Assembly (NCBI RefSeq): GCF_025822765.1
Contig: NZ_JACKUK010000031.1
Coordinates: 1-45,783, forward strand
Length of the DNA stretch: 45,783 nt
Source: Mycobacterium barrassiae
Lineage (GTDB): Bacteria > Actinomycetota > Actinomycetes > Mycobacteriales > Mycobacteriaceae
Direction: 5' to 3'
The translations under genes were made by a program, and so were the position numbers. Below are positions 17,527 through 26,702 of this stretch, piece by piece; the stretch's first letter is position 1; the number at the start of each line of letters is the position of its first letter. The notes beneath the pieces were generated by a model that saw only the letters and a program-made list of their open reading frames with translations, was not told where the DNA came from and did not search any database.

Positions 17527-17538
17527 GTCGTCAATCTA
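17527..17538 (-). promoter_or_regulatory. Leaderless promoter of the dienelactone hydrolase gene
   Basis: On the minus strand TAGATT (17538-17533) is followed by 6 nt (GACGAC) and the GTG at 17526, the exact leaderless geometry. Confidence 0.6.
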
Positions 17539-17574
17539 CGGAACCCATCCGTCGTTTCGGACGTTCTGCATTAC

Positions 17575-18042
17575 ATGGCGATGCGGCTGTTCCTCCTCTA
17601 TACGGTCATCGAGCTGGCGGTCATCGTGGCGTTGGCGTCGACGATCGGCTTCGGCTGGACCGTGTTGCTGCTCCTCGGCACCTTCTTGCTTGGCATCGCG
17701 TTGGCCGGATCGCAGGTCAAGCGGCATATCCGGCGCCTGCGCTCGGGCGTTGACATGACCACGGTCCAGGGCGCGGCGGCCGACAGTGTGCTTGTCGCCC
17801 TGGGCACGGTGCTCGTCGTCATTCCGGGGCTGGCCAGCTCCGTCCTAGGCGCTCTGCTCCTGTTGCCGCCCACCCGCGCGGTGGGCCGTCCGCTGGTGAA
17901 GGCCATGGCCGCGCGCCGCATGGCACTGATCACGGTCGCGGGTCCTGTCGGTTACACCGCCGCGCGCGGTGACTACATTGACGGCGAGGTCATCGACGTA
18001 ACGGACGTCGAGCCTCCTGCCGTGGAGCGCAAACCCGACTAA
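17575..18042 (+). CDS. fxsA: FxsA family membrane protein
   Basis: A 155-aa cytoplasmic-membrane protein with two paired hydrophobic segments near the N-terminus (RLFLLYTVIELAVIVALAST and WTVLLLLGTFLLGIALA) and a further one at about 90-112. The pattern and the FGWTVLLLLGTF segment match FxsA (suppressor of F exclusion of phage T7 in E. coli). The position next to a dienelactone hydrolase gene and an lnt locus matches M. tuberculosis Rv2053c. The start is either the ATG at 17575 or the ATG at 17581. The following amidohydrolase GTG comes directly after its TAA stop, so they are probably cotranscribed. Confidence 0.88.
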   Translation: MAMRLFLLYTVIELAVIVALASTIGFGWTVLLLLGTFLLGIALAGSQVKRHIRRLRSGVDMTTVQGAAADSVLVALGTVLVVIPGLASSVLGALLLLPPTRAVGRPLVKAMAARRMALITVAGPVGYTAARGDYIDGEVIDVTDVEPPAVERKPD

Positions 18043-19629
18043 GTGACCACCCTCCTGCTGAACGGCCGGGTACACAGCCCGGCGATGCCCGACGCGTCCG
18101 CTATGGCGGTGCGCGACGGTGTCGTGGCCTGGCTGGGCAGCGACGACGTGGGCAGAGTGCAGTTCCCTGATGCGCAGGTCGTCGACCTGGACGGCGCCTT
18201 CGTCGCACCGGCGTTCGTGGACAGCCACGTACACCTGACCGCGACCGGGCTGACGGTGGCCGGCCTGGATCTGCGGCAGGCCACGTCGCTGCGGCACTGC
18301 CTGCAGCTGCTCGCCGACTTCGTTCAGGCGAATCCCGACGGCACCGTGTGGGGGCACGGATGGGACGAATCGGGCTGGCCGGAACGCACCGCGCCGACCA
18401 CCGCCGATCTCGACGGCGTCGCCGCCGACCGACCCGTCTACCTGGCCCGAGTCGACGTCCACTCGGCGGCCGCCTCGACCGCGCTGCGTCGGCTCGCTCC
18501 CGGGCTCGCCGACGCGCACGGGTTCTCGGCTGAGCAGCCGTTGACCAGCGATGCCCACCACCTCGTGCGGGCAGCCGCCCGCGACGGCCTGACCCCGGAC
18601 CAACGGCGGCATGCCCAGATGGCCGCGCTCAACACCGCGGCCGCCCTCGGCATCGTCGCGGTGCACGAATGCGCCGGGCCCCAGATCGGCGGGCTGTCGG
18701 ACTGGGACGAGCTGCGCGGCATCGAACACGGCGTCGAGGTCGTCGGCTACTGGGGTGAACCCGTGACCAGCGCCGATGAGGCGCGAGCGTTGATCGCGCG
18801 CACCGGCGCCCGGGGGTTGGCCGGTGACCTGTTCGTCGACGGCGCGCTCGGCTCGCGCACGGCGTGGCTGCACCGGCCCTACGCCGACGCCCCGGATTGC
18901 TGCGGCAACGCGTATCTCGATGCCGACGTGATCGCGGCGCACCTGCGGGCGTGCACGGAGGCGCAGATCACCGCGGGGTTCCACGTGATCGGAGACGCGG
19001 CGGTCAGCGCCGTGGTCGACGCGTTGGAGCGCGTCGTCGAGGAGTTCGGCGCACCGGCTGTGGCGCGGTGCGGACACCGCCTCGAACACCTCGAAATGGT
19101 GACCGAACAGCAGGCGCACCGCCTCGGTGCGTGGGGTGTGCTCGCCAGCATGCAGCCCAACTTCGATGCGCTGTGGGGCGGCAAAGATCGGATGTACGCC
19201 CAGCGCCTTGGACCCGAACGGGCCGGATCGTTGAACCCGTTTGCGCTGCTAGCATCCCAAGGCGTGCCTCTCGCGTTCGGCTCGGACAGCCCCGTCACCA
19301 GCATGAATCCCTGGGCGACGGTCCGCGCGGCGACACAGCACCAGACCGAGGGCAGCGCGCTGTCGGCCCGCGCCGCGTTCGCCGCTGCCACGCGCGGCGC
19401 CTGGCGCGCGGCCGGGGTGCGCGACGGTGTCACCGGCACCCTGGTGCCCGGCGCCCCGGCGAGCTATACGGTCTGGGAGGCGGACGAGTTCGAGGTCAGC
19501 GCGCCTGCCGACGCGGTACAGCGGTGGTCGACCGATGCGCGCTCGCGGGTGCCCGCCCTGCCTCGACTCGACGACGAACTGCCACGTTGCCGCCAGACGG
19601 TGCACCGAGGTGTCGTAATCCATGGCTGA
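18043..19629 (+). CDS. YtcJ-like amidohydrolase (Amidohydro_3 family)
   Basis: A 528-aa metal-dependent hydrolase. The N-terminal metal-binding HxH is in [12 protein letters not shown]; further metal and catalytic residues appear in [20 protein letters not shown] and [14 protein letters not shown], the last with the conserved aspartate. This order is typical of YtcJ/N-acyl amino-acid deacylase-like proteins, which hydrolyse amide or related C-N bonds. The GTG start abuts the fxsA TAA stop. The 3' end overlaps lnt by 8 bp. It matches the position of Rv2052c. Substrate unknown. Confidence 0.85.
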   Translation: MTTLLLNGRVHSPAMPDASAMAVRDGVVAWLGSDDVGRVQFPDAQVVDLDGAFVAPAFVDSHVHLTATGLTVAGLDLRQATSLRHCLQLLADFVQANPDGTVWGHGWDESGWPERTAPTTADLDGVAADRPVYLARVDVHSAAASTALRRLAPGLADAHGFSAEQPLTSDAHHLVRAAARDGLTPDQRRHAQMAALNTAAALGIVAVHECAGPQIGGLSDWDELRGIEHGVEVVGYWGEPVTSADEARALIARTGARGLAGDLFVDGALGSRTAWLHRPYADAPDCCGNAYLDADVIAAHLRACTEAQITAGFHVIGDAAVSAVVDALERVVEEFGAPAVARCGHRLEHLEMVTEQQAHRLGAWGVLASMQPNFDALWGGKDRMYAQRLGPERAGSLNPFALLASQGVPLAFGSDSPVTSMNPWATVRAATQHQTEGSALSARAAFAAATRGAWRAAGVRDGVTGTLVPGAPASYTVWEADEFEVSAPADAVQRWSTDARSRVPALPRLDDELPRCRQTVHRGVVIHG

Positions 19630-21325
19630 CGATGAGCGTCCACCTGAGGTCGACGAGGAAGCCGCCGAGGAAGCCGAACAGCCGCCGGTAGCGCCCGCGG
19701 CACCGTCGCGCACAAAGCGGTTCGGCCGGGCCGTGGTTGACCGTCTGCCGCAGTTGAGCGTCGCGATCGCAGGCGGCCTCGCGCTGTGCCTGAGTTTTCC
19801 ACCGTTCGGCTGGTGGTACCTGGCGTTCATCGCGTTCGCATTGCTCGCCTGGGTGCTCACCCGCGAATCAACCACTGTCGCAGGAGGATTCGGATACGGA
19901 CTCCTGTTCGGACTGACGTTCTATCTTCCACTGCTGCCGTGGATCAGCGGACTCGTCGGCGCAATCCCGTGGATCGCCCTCTCGGCGATGGAGGCGTTGT
20001 TCGTGGCGCTGTTCGGCGCGTTGGCGGTCACGGTTCGGCGGTTGCCCGGATGGCCGTTGTGGTTCGCCGGGCTGTGGGCGGGCCAAGAGTGGCTCAAGTC
20101 GACCGTGCCGTTCGGCGGATTCCCATGGGGTGGTGTGTCATTCAGCCAAACCAACGGGCCGCTGCTGTCGGTGGTGCGGGTGGGCGGCGCGCCGCTGCTG
20201 ACGTTCGCCGTCGTCGTGGTCGGATTCAGCTTGGCCGCAATCACTCTCGAGATCGTGAAATGGTGGCAATCCGACACCCGGCCGTCCGGGCCGCCAGCGG
20301 TGGTGGTTCCCGGCGCTTGCATCACCGTCGTCCTGTTGCTCACGGCACTCACATGGCCACAGGTCCGGCACTCCGGATTGGGCGTCAACGACGAACAGGC
20401 GATCACCGTGGCCGTCGTGCAGGGCAACGTGCCTCGACTCGGCCTGGACTTCAACGCCCAACGGCGCGCTGTGCTGGACAACCACGTCCGCGAGACGATC
20501 CGGCTGGCCGGGGAGGTGCGCGCAGGCCGTGCGCCGCAGCCGATGTTCGTCGTCTGGCCGGAGAACTCGGCGGACATCGATCCGCTCGCCAATCCGGATG
20601 CCAAGGCGGAGATCACGGCCGCGGCGGCGGCCATCGACGCGCCGATCCTGGTCGGCGGCGTGGTCGAGGCACCCGGCGCCACGCCGGACAACCCGGCCGC
20701 CAACAACTCGGTGATCGTGTGGGACCCGGAGACGGGCCCCGCCGATCGGCACGACAAGCAGATCATCCAGCCGTTCGGCGAGTACCTGCCTTGGCGCGGC
20801 TTCTTCAAGCATCTGTCCTCGTACGCCGACCGCGCCGGCTATTTCGTCCCCGGGAGCGGGAACGGCGTCGTACACGCCGCGGGTGTGCCCGTGGGTGTCG
20901 CCACCTGCTGGGAGGTGATCTTCGACCGTGCGCCCCGCGAGGCCGTCCGCAGCGGGGCCCAGCTGCTGACCGTGCCGACCAACAACGCCACCTTCGACGA
21001 GCCGATGAGCGAGCAGCAGCTCGCGTTCGCCCGGCTGCGCGCCGTCGAACACGACAGATACGTCGTCGTCGCGGGAACCACCGGCATCAGCGCGGTCGTC
21101 GCGCCCGACGGACGTGAGCTTGCCCGCACCGCGTTCTTCGAACCCGCCTATCTCGACACTCAGGTGCGGTTGAAGACCCAGCTCACAGCCGCGACACGCT
21201 GGGCTCCGGTGGTCGAGGGCCTGCTGGTCGCCGTCGGCGTTGGGGCTCTGTTGGCGGCGATGCTGCACAATGGGAGTTTCGTGCGCCGGCTAGGAACGGC
21301 GACGAAAGATAGAGGAGCGAAATGA
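19622..21325 (+). CDS. lnt: Apolipoprotein N-acyltransferase
   Basis: A 567-aa membrane enzyme that adds the third acyl chain to lipoproteins. After an acidic cytoplasmic N-terminus come several transmembrane helices (about 42-240), then a nitrilase-like periplasmic domain with the Glu-Lys-Cys triad: E314 in [11 protein letters not shown]379 in [16 protein letters not shown]429 in [11 protein letters not shown] final transmembrane helix lies near residue 545. In M. tuberculosis this domain is fused to Ppm1; here it is a separate gene, as in M. smegmatis. The stop overlaps the ppm1 start by 4 bp. Several predicted lipoproteins in this window are potential substrates. Confidence 0.93.
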   Translation: MADDERPPEVDEEAAEEAEQPPVAPAAPSRTKRFGRAVVDRLPQLSVAIAGGLALCLSFPPFGWWYLAFIAFALLAWVLTRESTTVAGGFGYGLLFGLTFYLPLLPWISGLVGAIPWIALSAMEALFVALFGALAVTVRRLPGWPLWFAGLWAGQEWLKSTVPFGGFPWGGVSFSQTNGPLLSVVRVGGAPLLTFAVVVVGFSLAAITLEIVKWWQSDTRPSGPPAVVVPGACITVVLLLTALTWPQVRHSGLGVNDEQAITVAVVQGNVPRLGLDFNAQRRAVLDNHVRETIRLAGEVRAGRAPQPMFVVWPENSADIDPLANPDAKAEITAAAAAIDAPILVGGVVEAPGATPDNPAANNSVIVWDPETGPADRHDKQIIQPFGEYLPWRGFFKHLSSYADRAGYFVPGSGNGVVHAAGVPVGVATCWEVIFDRAPREAVRSGAQLLTVPTNNATFDEPMSEQQLAFARLRAVEHDRYVVVAGTTGISAVVAPDGRELARTAFFEPAYLDTQVRLKTQLTAATRWAPVVEGLLVAVGVGALLAAMLHNGSFVRRLGTATKDRGAK

Positions 21326-22098
21326 CGACGGGCCCGGGCCCGGGGGAACGCCCAAGCCAGCGCACGCTGGTCATCATCCCCACCTACAACGAGAGGGAGA
21401 ACCTCCCGTTGATCGTTGGACGCGTCACCGAGGCGTGTCCGGACGTGCACATTCTGGTCGTCGACGACGGCAGCCCGGACGGCACCGGCGAGCTGGCCAA
21501 CGAGCTTGCGCTGGCCGACCCCGATCGGCTGCACGTCATGCACCGCGCAGGCAAGGGCGGTCTCGGCGCGGCGTACCTGGCCGGCTTCGATTGGGGCCTG
21601 GGCCGTGGCTACTCCGTGCTGGTCGAGATGGACGCCGACGGCAGCCATCCGCCTGAACAGCTGCACCGCCTCCTCGACGCCATCGACGGCGGCGCCGACC
21701 TGGTGATCGGCTCGCGCTACGTCAAGGGTGGTGAGGTCCGCAACTGGCCGCGGCGACGCATGCTGCTGTCCCGGACCGCCAACAGCTATTCGCGCATCCT
21801 GCTCGGCGTCGGCATCCACGACATCACCGCGGGATACCGGGCGTACCGGCGTGAGGTGCTGGAGAAGATCGACCTGTCGGCCGTCGACTCGAAGGGCTAC
21901 TGCTTCCAGATCGACTTGACCTGGCGCACCATCAACAACGGGTTCGTCGTCGTCGAGGTACCGATCACGTTCACCGAACGCGAGTTCGGCCAATCCAAGA
22001 TGAGCGGATCCAACATCCGCGAAGCCCTGTTCAAGGTCGCAGAGTGGGGTCTGCGCGGGCGCCTGGATCGCGCCCGCGGTGTCGGCGTAACCCGCTAG
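21322..22098 (+). CDS. ppm1: Polyprenol monophosphomannose synthase
   Basis: A 258-aa GT2-family glycosyltransferase that transfers mannose from GDP-mannose to polyprenyl phosphate, the donor for lipomannan/lipoarabinomannan and protein mannosylation. Visible motifs are [13 protein letters not shown] at the start, the acidic VVDDGSPDG, the DxD-type metal site [11 protein letters not shown] (DAD at 104-106), and GSRYVKGG. The ATG overlaps the lnt stop (ATGA), and the gene follows GAGGAGCGAA, a plausible RBS inside lnt. Coupling to lnt matters because the Lnt-like protein is reported to interact with and stimulate Ppm1 in mycobacteria. It converges with rbpA, 9 bp apart. Confidence 0.95.
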   Translation: MTTGPGPGERPSQRTLVIIPTYNERENLPLIVGRVTEACPDVHILVVDDGSPDGTGELANELALADPDRLHVMHRAGKGGLGAAYLAGFDWGLGRGYSVLVEMDADGSHPPEQLHRLLDAIDGGADLVIGSRYVKGGEVRNWPRRRMLLSRTANSYSRILLGVGIHDITAGYRAYRREVLEKIDLSAVDSKGYCFQIDLTWRTINNGFVVVEVPITFTEREFGQSKMSGSNIREALFKVAEWGLRGRLDRARGVGVTR

Positions 22099-22107
22099 CG
22101 GCGAACG

Positions 22108-22443
22108 TCAGCCGCGCCGGCGGGCCTTGATGATGTCGAGGCGCTCCTTGAGCAGTTCCTCGAGCTCCTCGATGGACCGGCGCTCCAGGAGCATGTCCCA
22201 GTGCGTGCGCGGCGGCTTGACCTTCTTCGGCTCCGGTGCGTCGCCCTCGATCAGCGTGCCCTCCATACCGTTGCGGCACAGCCAGGTGTGGGGGATCTCG
22301 GCGTCGTCGGCGAAGGGGACGTCGAACTCCTCGCCATTATCGGTGCGATAGCGGGCGACCTGACGCGGTGCCAGATCGTGGTTGCGGTCGGTCTCGTAGC
22401 TCACAGCCCCGAGGCGACTGCCTCTCAAGACGCGATCAGCCAT
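22108..22443 (-). CDS. rbpA: RNA polymerase-binding protein RbpA
   Basis: A 111-aa actinobacterial transcription factor that binds RNA polymerase and principal sigma factors and stabilises the open complex. The sequence is essentially the textbook protein: MADRVLRGSRLGAVSYETDR core region, the zinc-ribbon-like middle, and the C-terminal sigma-interaction domain PRTHWDMLLERRSIEELEE. The ATG at 22443 is preferred over a start four residues further upstream because a GGAG Shine-Dalgarno sequence lies just before it and the product then has the M. tuberculosis length. Confidence 0.97.
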   Translation of the reverse strand: MADRVLRGSRLGAVSYETDRNHDLAPRQVARYRTDNGEEFDVPFADDAEIPHTWLCRNGMEGTLIEGDAPEPKKVKPPRTHWDMLLERRSIEELEELLKERLDIIKARRRG

Positions 22444-22551
22444 GGTTAGCACTCCTCAATCAACAAGTCATCCGGAGAATCAACGCAGCGGCACGACACG
22501 CAGTTCCCGACTCGGCCCATCATGATACCGGGATTGCAACGCCAGCCGGTT

Positions 22552-22564
22552 TACAGTCGGGTCC
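22552..22564 (+). promoter_or_regulatory. Leaderless promoter of the zinc-finger-like gene
   Basis: TACAGT (22552-22557) is followed by 7 nt and the GTG at 22565. Confidence 0.55.
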
Positions 22565-22894
22565 GTGGTACGTCGTCTGCGTTCTCAACCCTGTCGCTGG
22601 TGCGGTCGTGAAGTCGCCGACGCCGGAATGGGCAGACGCAGGCAATACTGCCGGCAATCGTGTCGGCAGCGGGCCTACGAACAACGCTCGCTCGTCAAGG
22701 GCACCTCGCTGGCTCCAGACGCCGTGGTTCTGACCGCCGACGAGGCCGCCGAGTTGGCCGACCGTGTCTACCAGGTCAGATGCGCCGCCGAGGACGTGTC
22801 CACCGCAGTCGACGAAGGCGCCGATGGCGCGGAGTTACGTCAACTGTGCGATGCGCTGATGCGTGCGGCCAAAGCGGCCGACGGCTGGCGTTAG
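22565..22894 (+). CDS. Small zinc-finger-like protein (Rv2049c-like)
   Basis: A 109-aa protein with a cysteine cluster near its N-terminus: C10, C13, C29 and C33 (CRWCG ... QYCRQSC), a likely zinc-binding knuckle followed by basic RQRAYEQR. The C-terminal half is helical and acidic. It lies divergent from rbpA, the position of Rv2049c in M. tuberculosis, and I recall a similar N-terminus there. A nucleic-acid or RNA-polymerase role is possible, but only from the motif and the neighbourhood. Confidence 0.75.
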   Translation: MVRRLRSQPCRWCGREVADAGMGRRRQYCRQSCRQRAYEQRSLVKGTSLAPDAVVLTADEAAELADRVYQVRCAAEDVSTAVDEGADGAELRQLCDALMRAAKAADGWR

Positions 22895-22942
22895 CCCCTC
22901 GATTCCTCGAATTTCGAACCTTCGGGACGGGTTGCTCGTCGT

Positions 22943-22977
22943 TACGTTGACCTGCAAATCTCCCGAGGGGATCCGCC
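22943..22977 (+). promoter_or_regulatory. Likely promoter and RBS of the wHTH-hydrolase gene
   Basis: TACGTT (22943-22948) fits a -10 box with transcription starting near 22955. CGAGGGG lies just before the GTG at 22978 as Shine-Dalgarno sequence. One ATCTCC word, the core of the repeats found after this gene, occurs in the leader at about 22958. Confidence 0.4.
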
Positions 22978-24243
22978 GTGACGCTGTCCACACCTGAGTC
23001 CTCAGCATCTGTGTCCACCTCGCCCGGCATCTGGCGATTCGGGGACTTCGTACTGGATACCCACCGTTACGAGCTGCGCGGCGGCGGAGAGGTGATCCGG
23101 GTCGAGCCCCAGGTGTTCGACGTGCTGACCCAGTTGGTCGCCAACGCCGACCGGTTCGTGTCCAAGGAGGAGCTGTTCGACTCCGTGTGGGGTGGACGCT
23201 TCGTCACCGAGGCTGCGCTGACGAGCCGCATCAAGGCGGTGCGCCGCGCACTAGGCGACGACGGTGAATCGCAACGGTTCATCAGAACCGTCCGTGGGCG
23301 CGGCTACCAGTTCGTCGGCACCCTCATCGCGGACGCGCCAGCACCGGTGATGCCCGCCATCGCCGTACCCGAAATCACTGAGCCCGACGACGACCCGCCG
23401 CCACCGCGCCAGCACATCGCGTTCTGCAAGGCAGCCGATGGCGTCCGGCTGGCCTACGCCGTCGCGGGGGAGGGTCCGCCGTTGGTGCGGGCCGCGAACT
23501 GGATGACCCACCTCGGATACGACATCGAGAGCCCGGTGTGGAAGCACTGGGTGCGTGACCTGTCGGAGAAGCGCCGGTTCATCCGTTACGACGAGCGTGG
23601 CTGCGGTCTATCCGACCGGGATGCAACAGATTTCACCTTCGACGACTGGGTGGCGGACCTGGAGTCGGTGGTCGACTCGCTTGGCCTGGAACGTTTCCCG
23701 CTGCTGGGCGTGTCCCAGGGTGGCGCCGTCGCAGTGGCCTACGCGGCTCGCCATCCGGAGCGGGTCAGCCATCTGGTGCTGTGCGGCGCCTACGCACAGG
23801 GACGCGCGGTGCGCGCGTCGAGCGAGGACGAGAAGCGTGCCGCGGCGCTCGATCTCGAACTGGCCCGAGTCGGCTGGGGCCGTGACGATCCCGCGTTCCG
23901 ACAGGTGTTTGCCGCGCAGTTCCTGCCCGACGGCAGCCGCACCGACTGGGCGGCCTTCGACCAGTTGCAGCGGCGCACCACGTCGCCGGAGAACGCCGTG
24001 CGGTTCCTCGAGGAGTTCGGCCGCATCGATGTGCGCGAACTTGCGCGTGAGGTCTCCTGCCCGACGCTGATCATGCACTCGCGCGACGATCACCGGGTCC
24101 CATTGCGTTTCGGCGAGGAACTGGCTTCGCTCATTCCGGATTCCCGTCTCGTCCCGCTGTCGAGCAACAACCATCTGCTGACCGCATCCGAGCCGGCGTG
24201 GCAGGTGTTCCGGGCCGAGATCGACGCGTTTCTCGCCGTCTGA
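22978..24243 (+). CDS. OmpR-type winged-helix DNA-binding domain fused to an alpha/beta hydrolase
   Basis: A 421-aa two-domain protein. Residues about 18-115 are a Trans_reg_C (OmpR/PhoB) winged helix: RFGDFVLDTHRYELR, VEPQVFDVLTQLV, then SKEELFDSVWGG, TSRIKAVRRALGDDG and RTVRGRGYQFVG. A proline-rich linker follows (about 116-145). Residues 146-421 are an alpha/beta hydrolase with a full apparent triad: S246 in GVSQGG, D371 in MHSRDDHRVP, H399 in SSNNHLLT. There is no receiver domain, so the hydrolase probably acts as ligand sensor or as an enzyme coupled to DNA binding. Three 11-bp direct repeats directly downstream, before a lipoprotein gene, are a plausible binding site. Ligand and targets unknown. 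Confidence 0.9.
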   Translation: MTLSTPESSASVSTSPGIWRFGDFVLDTHRYELRGGGEVIRVEPQVFDVLTQLVANADRFVSKEELFDSVWGGRFVTEAALTSRIKAVRRALGDDGESQRFIRTVRGRGYQFVGTLIADAPAPVMPAIAVPEITEPDDDPPPPRQHIAFCKAADGVRLAYAVAGEGPPLVRAANWMTHLGYDIESPVWKHWVRDLSEKRRFIRYDERGCGLSDRDATDFTFDDWVADLESVVDSLGLERFPLLGVSQGGAVAVAYAARHPERVSHLVLCGAYAQGRAVRASSEDEKRAAALDLELARVGWGRDDPAFRQVFAAQFLPDGSRTDWAAFDQLQRRTTSPENAVRFLEEFGRIDVRELAREVSCPTLIMHSRDDHRVPLRFGEELASLIPDSRLVPLSSNNHLLTASEPAWQVFRAEIDAFLAV

Positions 24244-24259
24244 AACACCGATGACCGAT

Positions 24260-24292
24260 ATCTCCACGCAATCTCCACCCAATCTTCATGTG
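24260..24292. repeat. Three 11-bp direct repeats, candidate OmpR-type operator
   Basis: ATCTCCACGCA (24260-24270), ATCTCCACCCA (24271-24281) and ATCTTCATGTG (24282-24292) are head-to-tail, in exact 11-bp register, with core ATCTNCA. OmpR-type winged helices bind such repeats in tandem on one face of DNA. The array ends 30 bp before the lipoprotein ATG, around the expected -35 region. Confidence 0.6.
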
Positions 24293-24322
24293 CCGCCGGA
24301 ACAAGCCGTTCATGCTGGTCAC

Positions 24323-25021
24323 ATGAAGAAATTCACCCGCACACTGCTCGTGGGTATCAGCGCAATCGTCGCGCTCGGCACCCTGTCCGCCTGCTCCGGC
24401 GGATCATCGAATCAAGCGACCTCCGCACCGGAGGCGCCGGCCACAACTGCGGCTACGCCCACCGACATCCCGCAGTCCGCGCGCTACATCGCCGACATGA
24501 CCGCTGCCGACGGCAAGACCATGACCATTGGGATCGCCATCGAGGGCGACCAGGTTGCGGCCTACGCGTGCAACGGAACCGACGACGAAGCGTGGTTCTT
24601 CGGCAACCGCACCGACGGTGCGATCGACATCAAGTCACGATTCCGCGACAACCTGCAGGCGGAGTTCGACGGCGGCAACGTCGACGGCACGCTCACCATG
24701 AACGGTCTCGCCTATCAGTTCTCCGCGAAGCCGGTGACCGGTGAAGCGGGGATGTACACCGCCGACCTCGACGGTGTACGGGCCTCCTGGGTGGTCCGCG
24801 AGGACGGCTCGGCGGTCGGCGTGCAGCTCAACGGCGCTGTGCTCGACGCGGTGGACGTGCAGCAGCTCAACGATGCACAGTTCCGTGCCCAGGTGCGCAA
24901 CAAGCGGCAGCTTCAGCAGGCGCAGCAGATCACCAGGCTGTCCAACGGCAAGATGAGCTCGAAGATCAACGGCAGGGACGTGACGCCCACTCTGGTCACC
25001 GGGAGCTTCCGGCTCAACTGA
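24323..25021 (+). CDS. Secreted lipoprotein of unknown function
   Basis: A 232-aa predicted lipoprotein. The signal peptide begins MKKFTRTLLVG, with the lipobox TLSAC and the acylated cysteine near residue 23, then a low-complexity Ser/Ala/Thr/Pro linker. The mature domain (about 50-190) looks like an all-beta domain with segments such as IGIAIEGDQVAAYACNGT, AEFDGGNVDGTLTMNGLAY and GVRASWVVREDGSAVGVQL; the C-terminal tail is rich in Gln/Arg. The frame is open 24 codons upstream, but the ATG at 24323 starts a proper signal peptide. It follows the wHTH-hydrolase gene by 79 bp that contain the 11-bp repeats. A GC-rich terminator follows. Confidence 0.8.
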   Translation: MKKFTRTLLVGISAIVALGTLSACSGGSSNQATSAPEAPATTAATPTDIPQSARYIADMTAADGKTMTIGIAIEGDQVAAYACNGTDDEAWFFGNRTDGAIDIKSRFRDNLQAEFDGGNVDGTLTMNGLAYQFSAKPVTGEAGMYTADLDGVRASWVVREDGSAVGVQLNGAVLDAVDVQQLNDAQFRAQVRNKRQLQQAQQITRLSNGKMSSKINGRDVTPTLVTGSFRLN

Positions 25022-25046
25022 CACCTGAAAATCGTTGCTGTCCAAC

Positions 25047-25090
25047 GGCCCTGCCGGTGTGCTGGATCACATCGGCGGGGCCCACCTCTT
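25047..25090 (+). terminator. Intrinsic terminator after the lipoprotein gene
   Basis: A 15-bp stem (arms 25047-25061 and 25068-25082, two G/T wobbles, 6-nt loop CTGGAT) is followed by the pyrimidine-rich CACCTCTTTAC. It separates the lipoprotein transcript from the ssu operon. Confidence 0.6.
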
Positions 25091-25109
25091 TACATCATCG
25101 AGAATCAAA

Positions 25110-25150
25110 ACCTAGGTACCCGCCGCCCGTCTGCGTAGCGTCGACGCACC
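25110..25150 (+). promoter_or_regulatory. Promoter region of the ssu operon
   Basis: TAGCGT (25136-25141) lies 9 nt before the ssuC GTG, giving a transcript with at most a few leader bases. Upstream, ACCTAGGT (25110-25117) is a perfect 8-bp palindrome at about the -35 position and could be a regulator site. No Shine-Dalgarno sequence is seen. Confidence 0.4.
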
Positions 25151-25963
25151 GTGACTAGTTCTGCCGAGCTGGCAGCGCCGATAGCGCCTGTCCGTGCCGT
25201 GAATGCTGGGTGGCGGCAGCGCAAATGGGGGCTGATCCGGCTCGCGTCACCCATCGTGCTCGTCGCCCTGTGGCAAATGGGCAGCGCACTGGGGCTTATT
25301 TCGCAGGATGTGCTTCCCGCGCCGTCGTTGATCGTCGAGGCCGGCATCGAGGTGCTGCAGAACGGGCAGCTGGTCGACGCGCTTCGGGTGTCGGGCATAC
25401 GGGTCGTCGAAGGCCTACTGCTGGGCGGGATCGTTGGCGTTGCCCTCGGCACGGCCGTGGGGCTGTCCCGGTGGTTCGAGGCGACCGTCGACCCGCCCAT
25501 GCAGATGGTGCGGGCGCTGCCACACCTCGGCCTGATACCTCTGTTCATCCTCTGGTTCGGCATCGGCGAGCTGCCCAAGGTGTTCCTGGTGGCGCTCGGC
25601 GTGAGCTTTCCGCTGTACCTGAACACCTTCTCGGCGATCCGTCAGGTCGACCCGAAGCTGTTCGAAACCGCGCAGGTGCTCGGATTCTCGTTCTGGCAAC
25701 GGTTCCGCACCATCATCGTTCCCAGCGCCGCCCCGCAGGTGCTGGTCGGGCTTCGGCAGTCGCTGGCGATCGCGTGGCTGACGCTGATCGTGGCCGAACA
25801 GATCAACGCCGACAAGGGGATCGGCTTCATGATCAACAATGCCCGCGACTTTCTGAGGATCGACATCATCATCTTCGGATTGATCGTCTACGCCCTGCTG
25901 GGGATCGGCACCGACGCCATCGTCCGCGAACTGGAACGACGAGCATTGAGGTACCGCACATGA
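25151..25963 (+). CDS. ssuC: Alkanesulfonate ABC permease SsuC
   Basis: A 270-aa permease of the nitrate/sulfonate/taurine family (TauC/SsuC). It has about six transmembrane segments and the typical MVRALPHLGLIPLFILWFGIGELPKVFLV region. The EAA-like loop is around LFETAQVLGFSFWQRFRTIIVPSAAPQVL. The GTG start at 25151 overlaps no upstream gene and lies just after a -10 box. Its 3' end overlaps ssuB by 4 bp (ATGA). It is the first gene of ssuC-ssuB-ssuA-ssuD, which together import sulfonates and release sulfite. Confidence 0.92.
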   Translation: MTSSAELAAPIAPVRAVNAGWRQRKWGLIRLASPIVLVALWQMGSALGLISQDVLPAPSLIVEAGIEVLQNGQLVDALRVSGIRVVEGLLLGGIVGVALGTAVGLSRWFEATVDPPMQMVRALPHLGLIPLFILWFGIGELPKVFLVALGVSFPLYLNTFSAIRQVDPKLFETAQVLGFSFWQRFRTIIVPSAAPQVLVGLRQSLAIAWLTLIVAEQINADKGIGFMINNARDFLRIDIIIFGLIVYALLGIGTDAIVRELERRALRYRT

Positions 25964-26682
25964 CGTTGACGGCATCACGCGCGACACAGGTGGCGGGTGA
26001 ACTCAAAGATGTGAACAAGTGGTACGGCGATCACCATGTGCTGTCCGATATCTCGGTGCGAATCGGCGGCGGTGAGATCGTTGCACTGATTGGTCGCAGC
26101 GGATCGGGCAAATCGACCGTGCTGCGGGTCCTGGCCGGGTTGTCGACCGATCACACCGGCCACCGCGCGGTGCTCGGTGCACCCGCTATTGCATTCCAGG
26201 AGCCGCGGCTGTTCCCGTGGCGCGATGTGCGCACCAACGTCGTCTATGGTCTGACTCGCAATCGGCTGCCCAAGGCGCAGGCGCAGGCGCGTGCCGATGA
26301 GGCGCTGGCCGATGTCGGGCTGGCCGACCGCGCGGAGGCGTGGCCGTTGACGCTGTCCGGCGGTCAGGCGCAACGCGTTTCGCTGGCCAGGGCCCTGGTG
26401 GCCGAACCCAAGCTGCTGCTGCTCGATGAACCGTTCGGCGCGCTGGACGCGTTGACGCGGTTGAGCATGCGGGCACTGCTGCTGGATCTGTGGCGTGAAC
26501 ACGGATTCGGCGTGCTGCTCGTCACCCACGACGTGGATGAAGCCGTCGCCCTTGCCGACCGGGTCTTGGTGCTCGACGAGGGCCGGATCATCCACACGCT
26601 GGAAATCGACGACCCACGGCAGTCCACGAACACCGAACGCCATCGCGCCGAGCTGCTCGATCAGCTCGGTGTGCAGATCTGA
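25960..26682 (+). CDS. ssuB: Alkanesulfonate ABC ATPase SsuB
   Basis: A 240-aa ABC ATPase. Walker A is GRSGSGKST (about 45-53), the Q-loop is in IAFQEPRLFPW, the signature is LSGGQAQR, Walker B is LLLLDEPFGALD, and the switch histidine is in LVTHDVDEAV. The FQEPRLFPW and DEPFGALDALTR blocks are typical of the SsuB/TauB group. It is translationally coupled to ssuC by the 4-bp overlap and sits 20 bp before ssuA. Confidence 0.93.
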   Translation: MTLTASRATQVAGELKDVNKWYGDHHVLSDISVRIGGGEIVALIGRSGSGKSTVLRVLAGLSTDHTGHRAVLGAPAIAFQEPRLFPWRDVRTNVVYGLTRNRLPKAQAQARADEALADVGLADRAEAWPLTLSGGQAQRVSLARALVAEPKLLLLDEPFGALDALTRLSMRALLLDLWREHGFGVLLVTHDVDEAVALADRVLVLDEGRIIHTLEIDDPRQSTNTERHRAELLDQLGVQI

Positions 26683-26702
26683 CCTTCTACGAAGAGGAAT
26701 TC

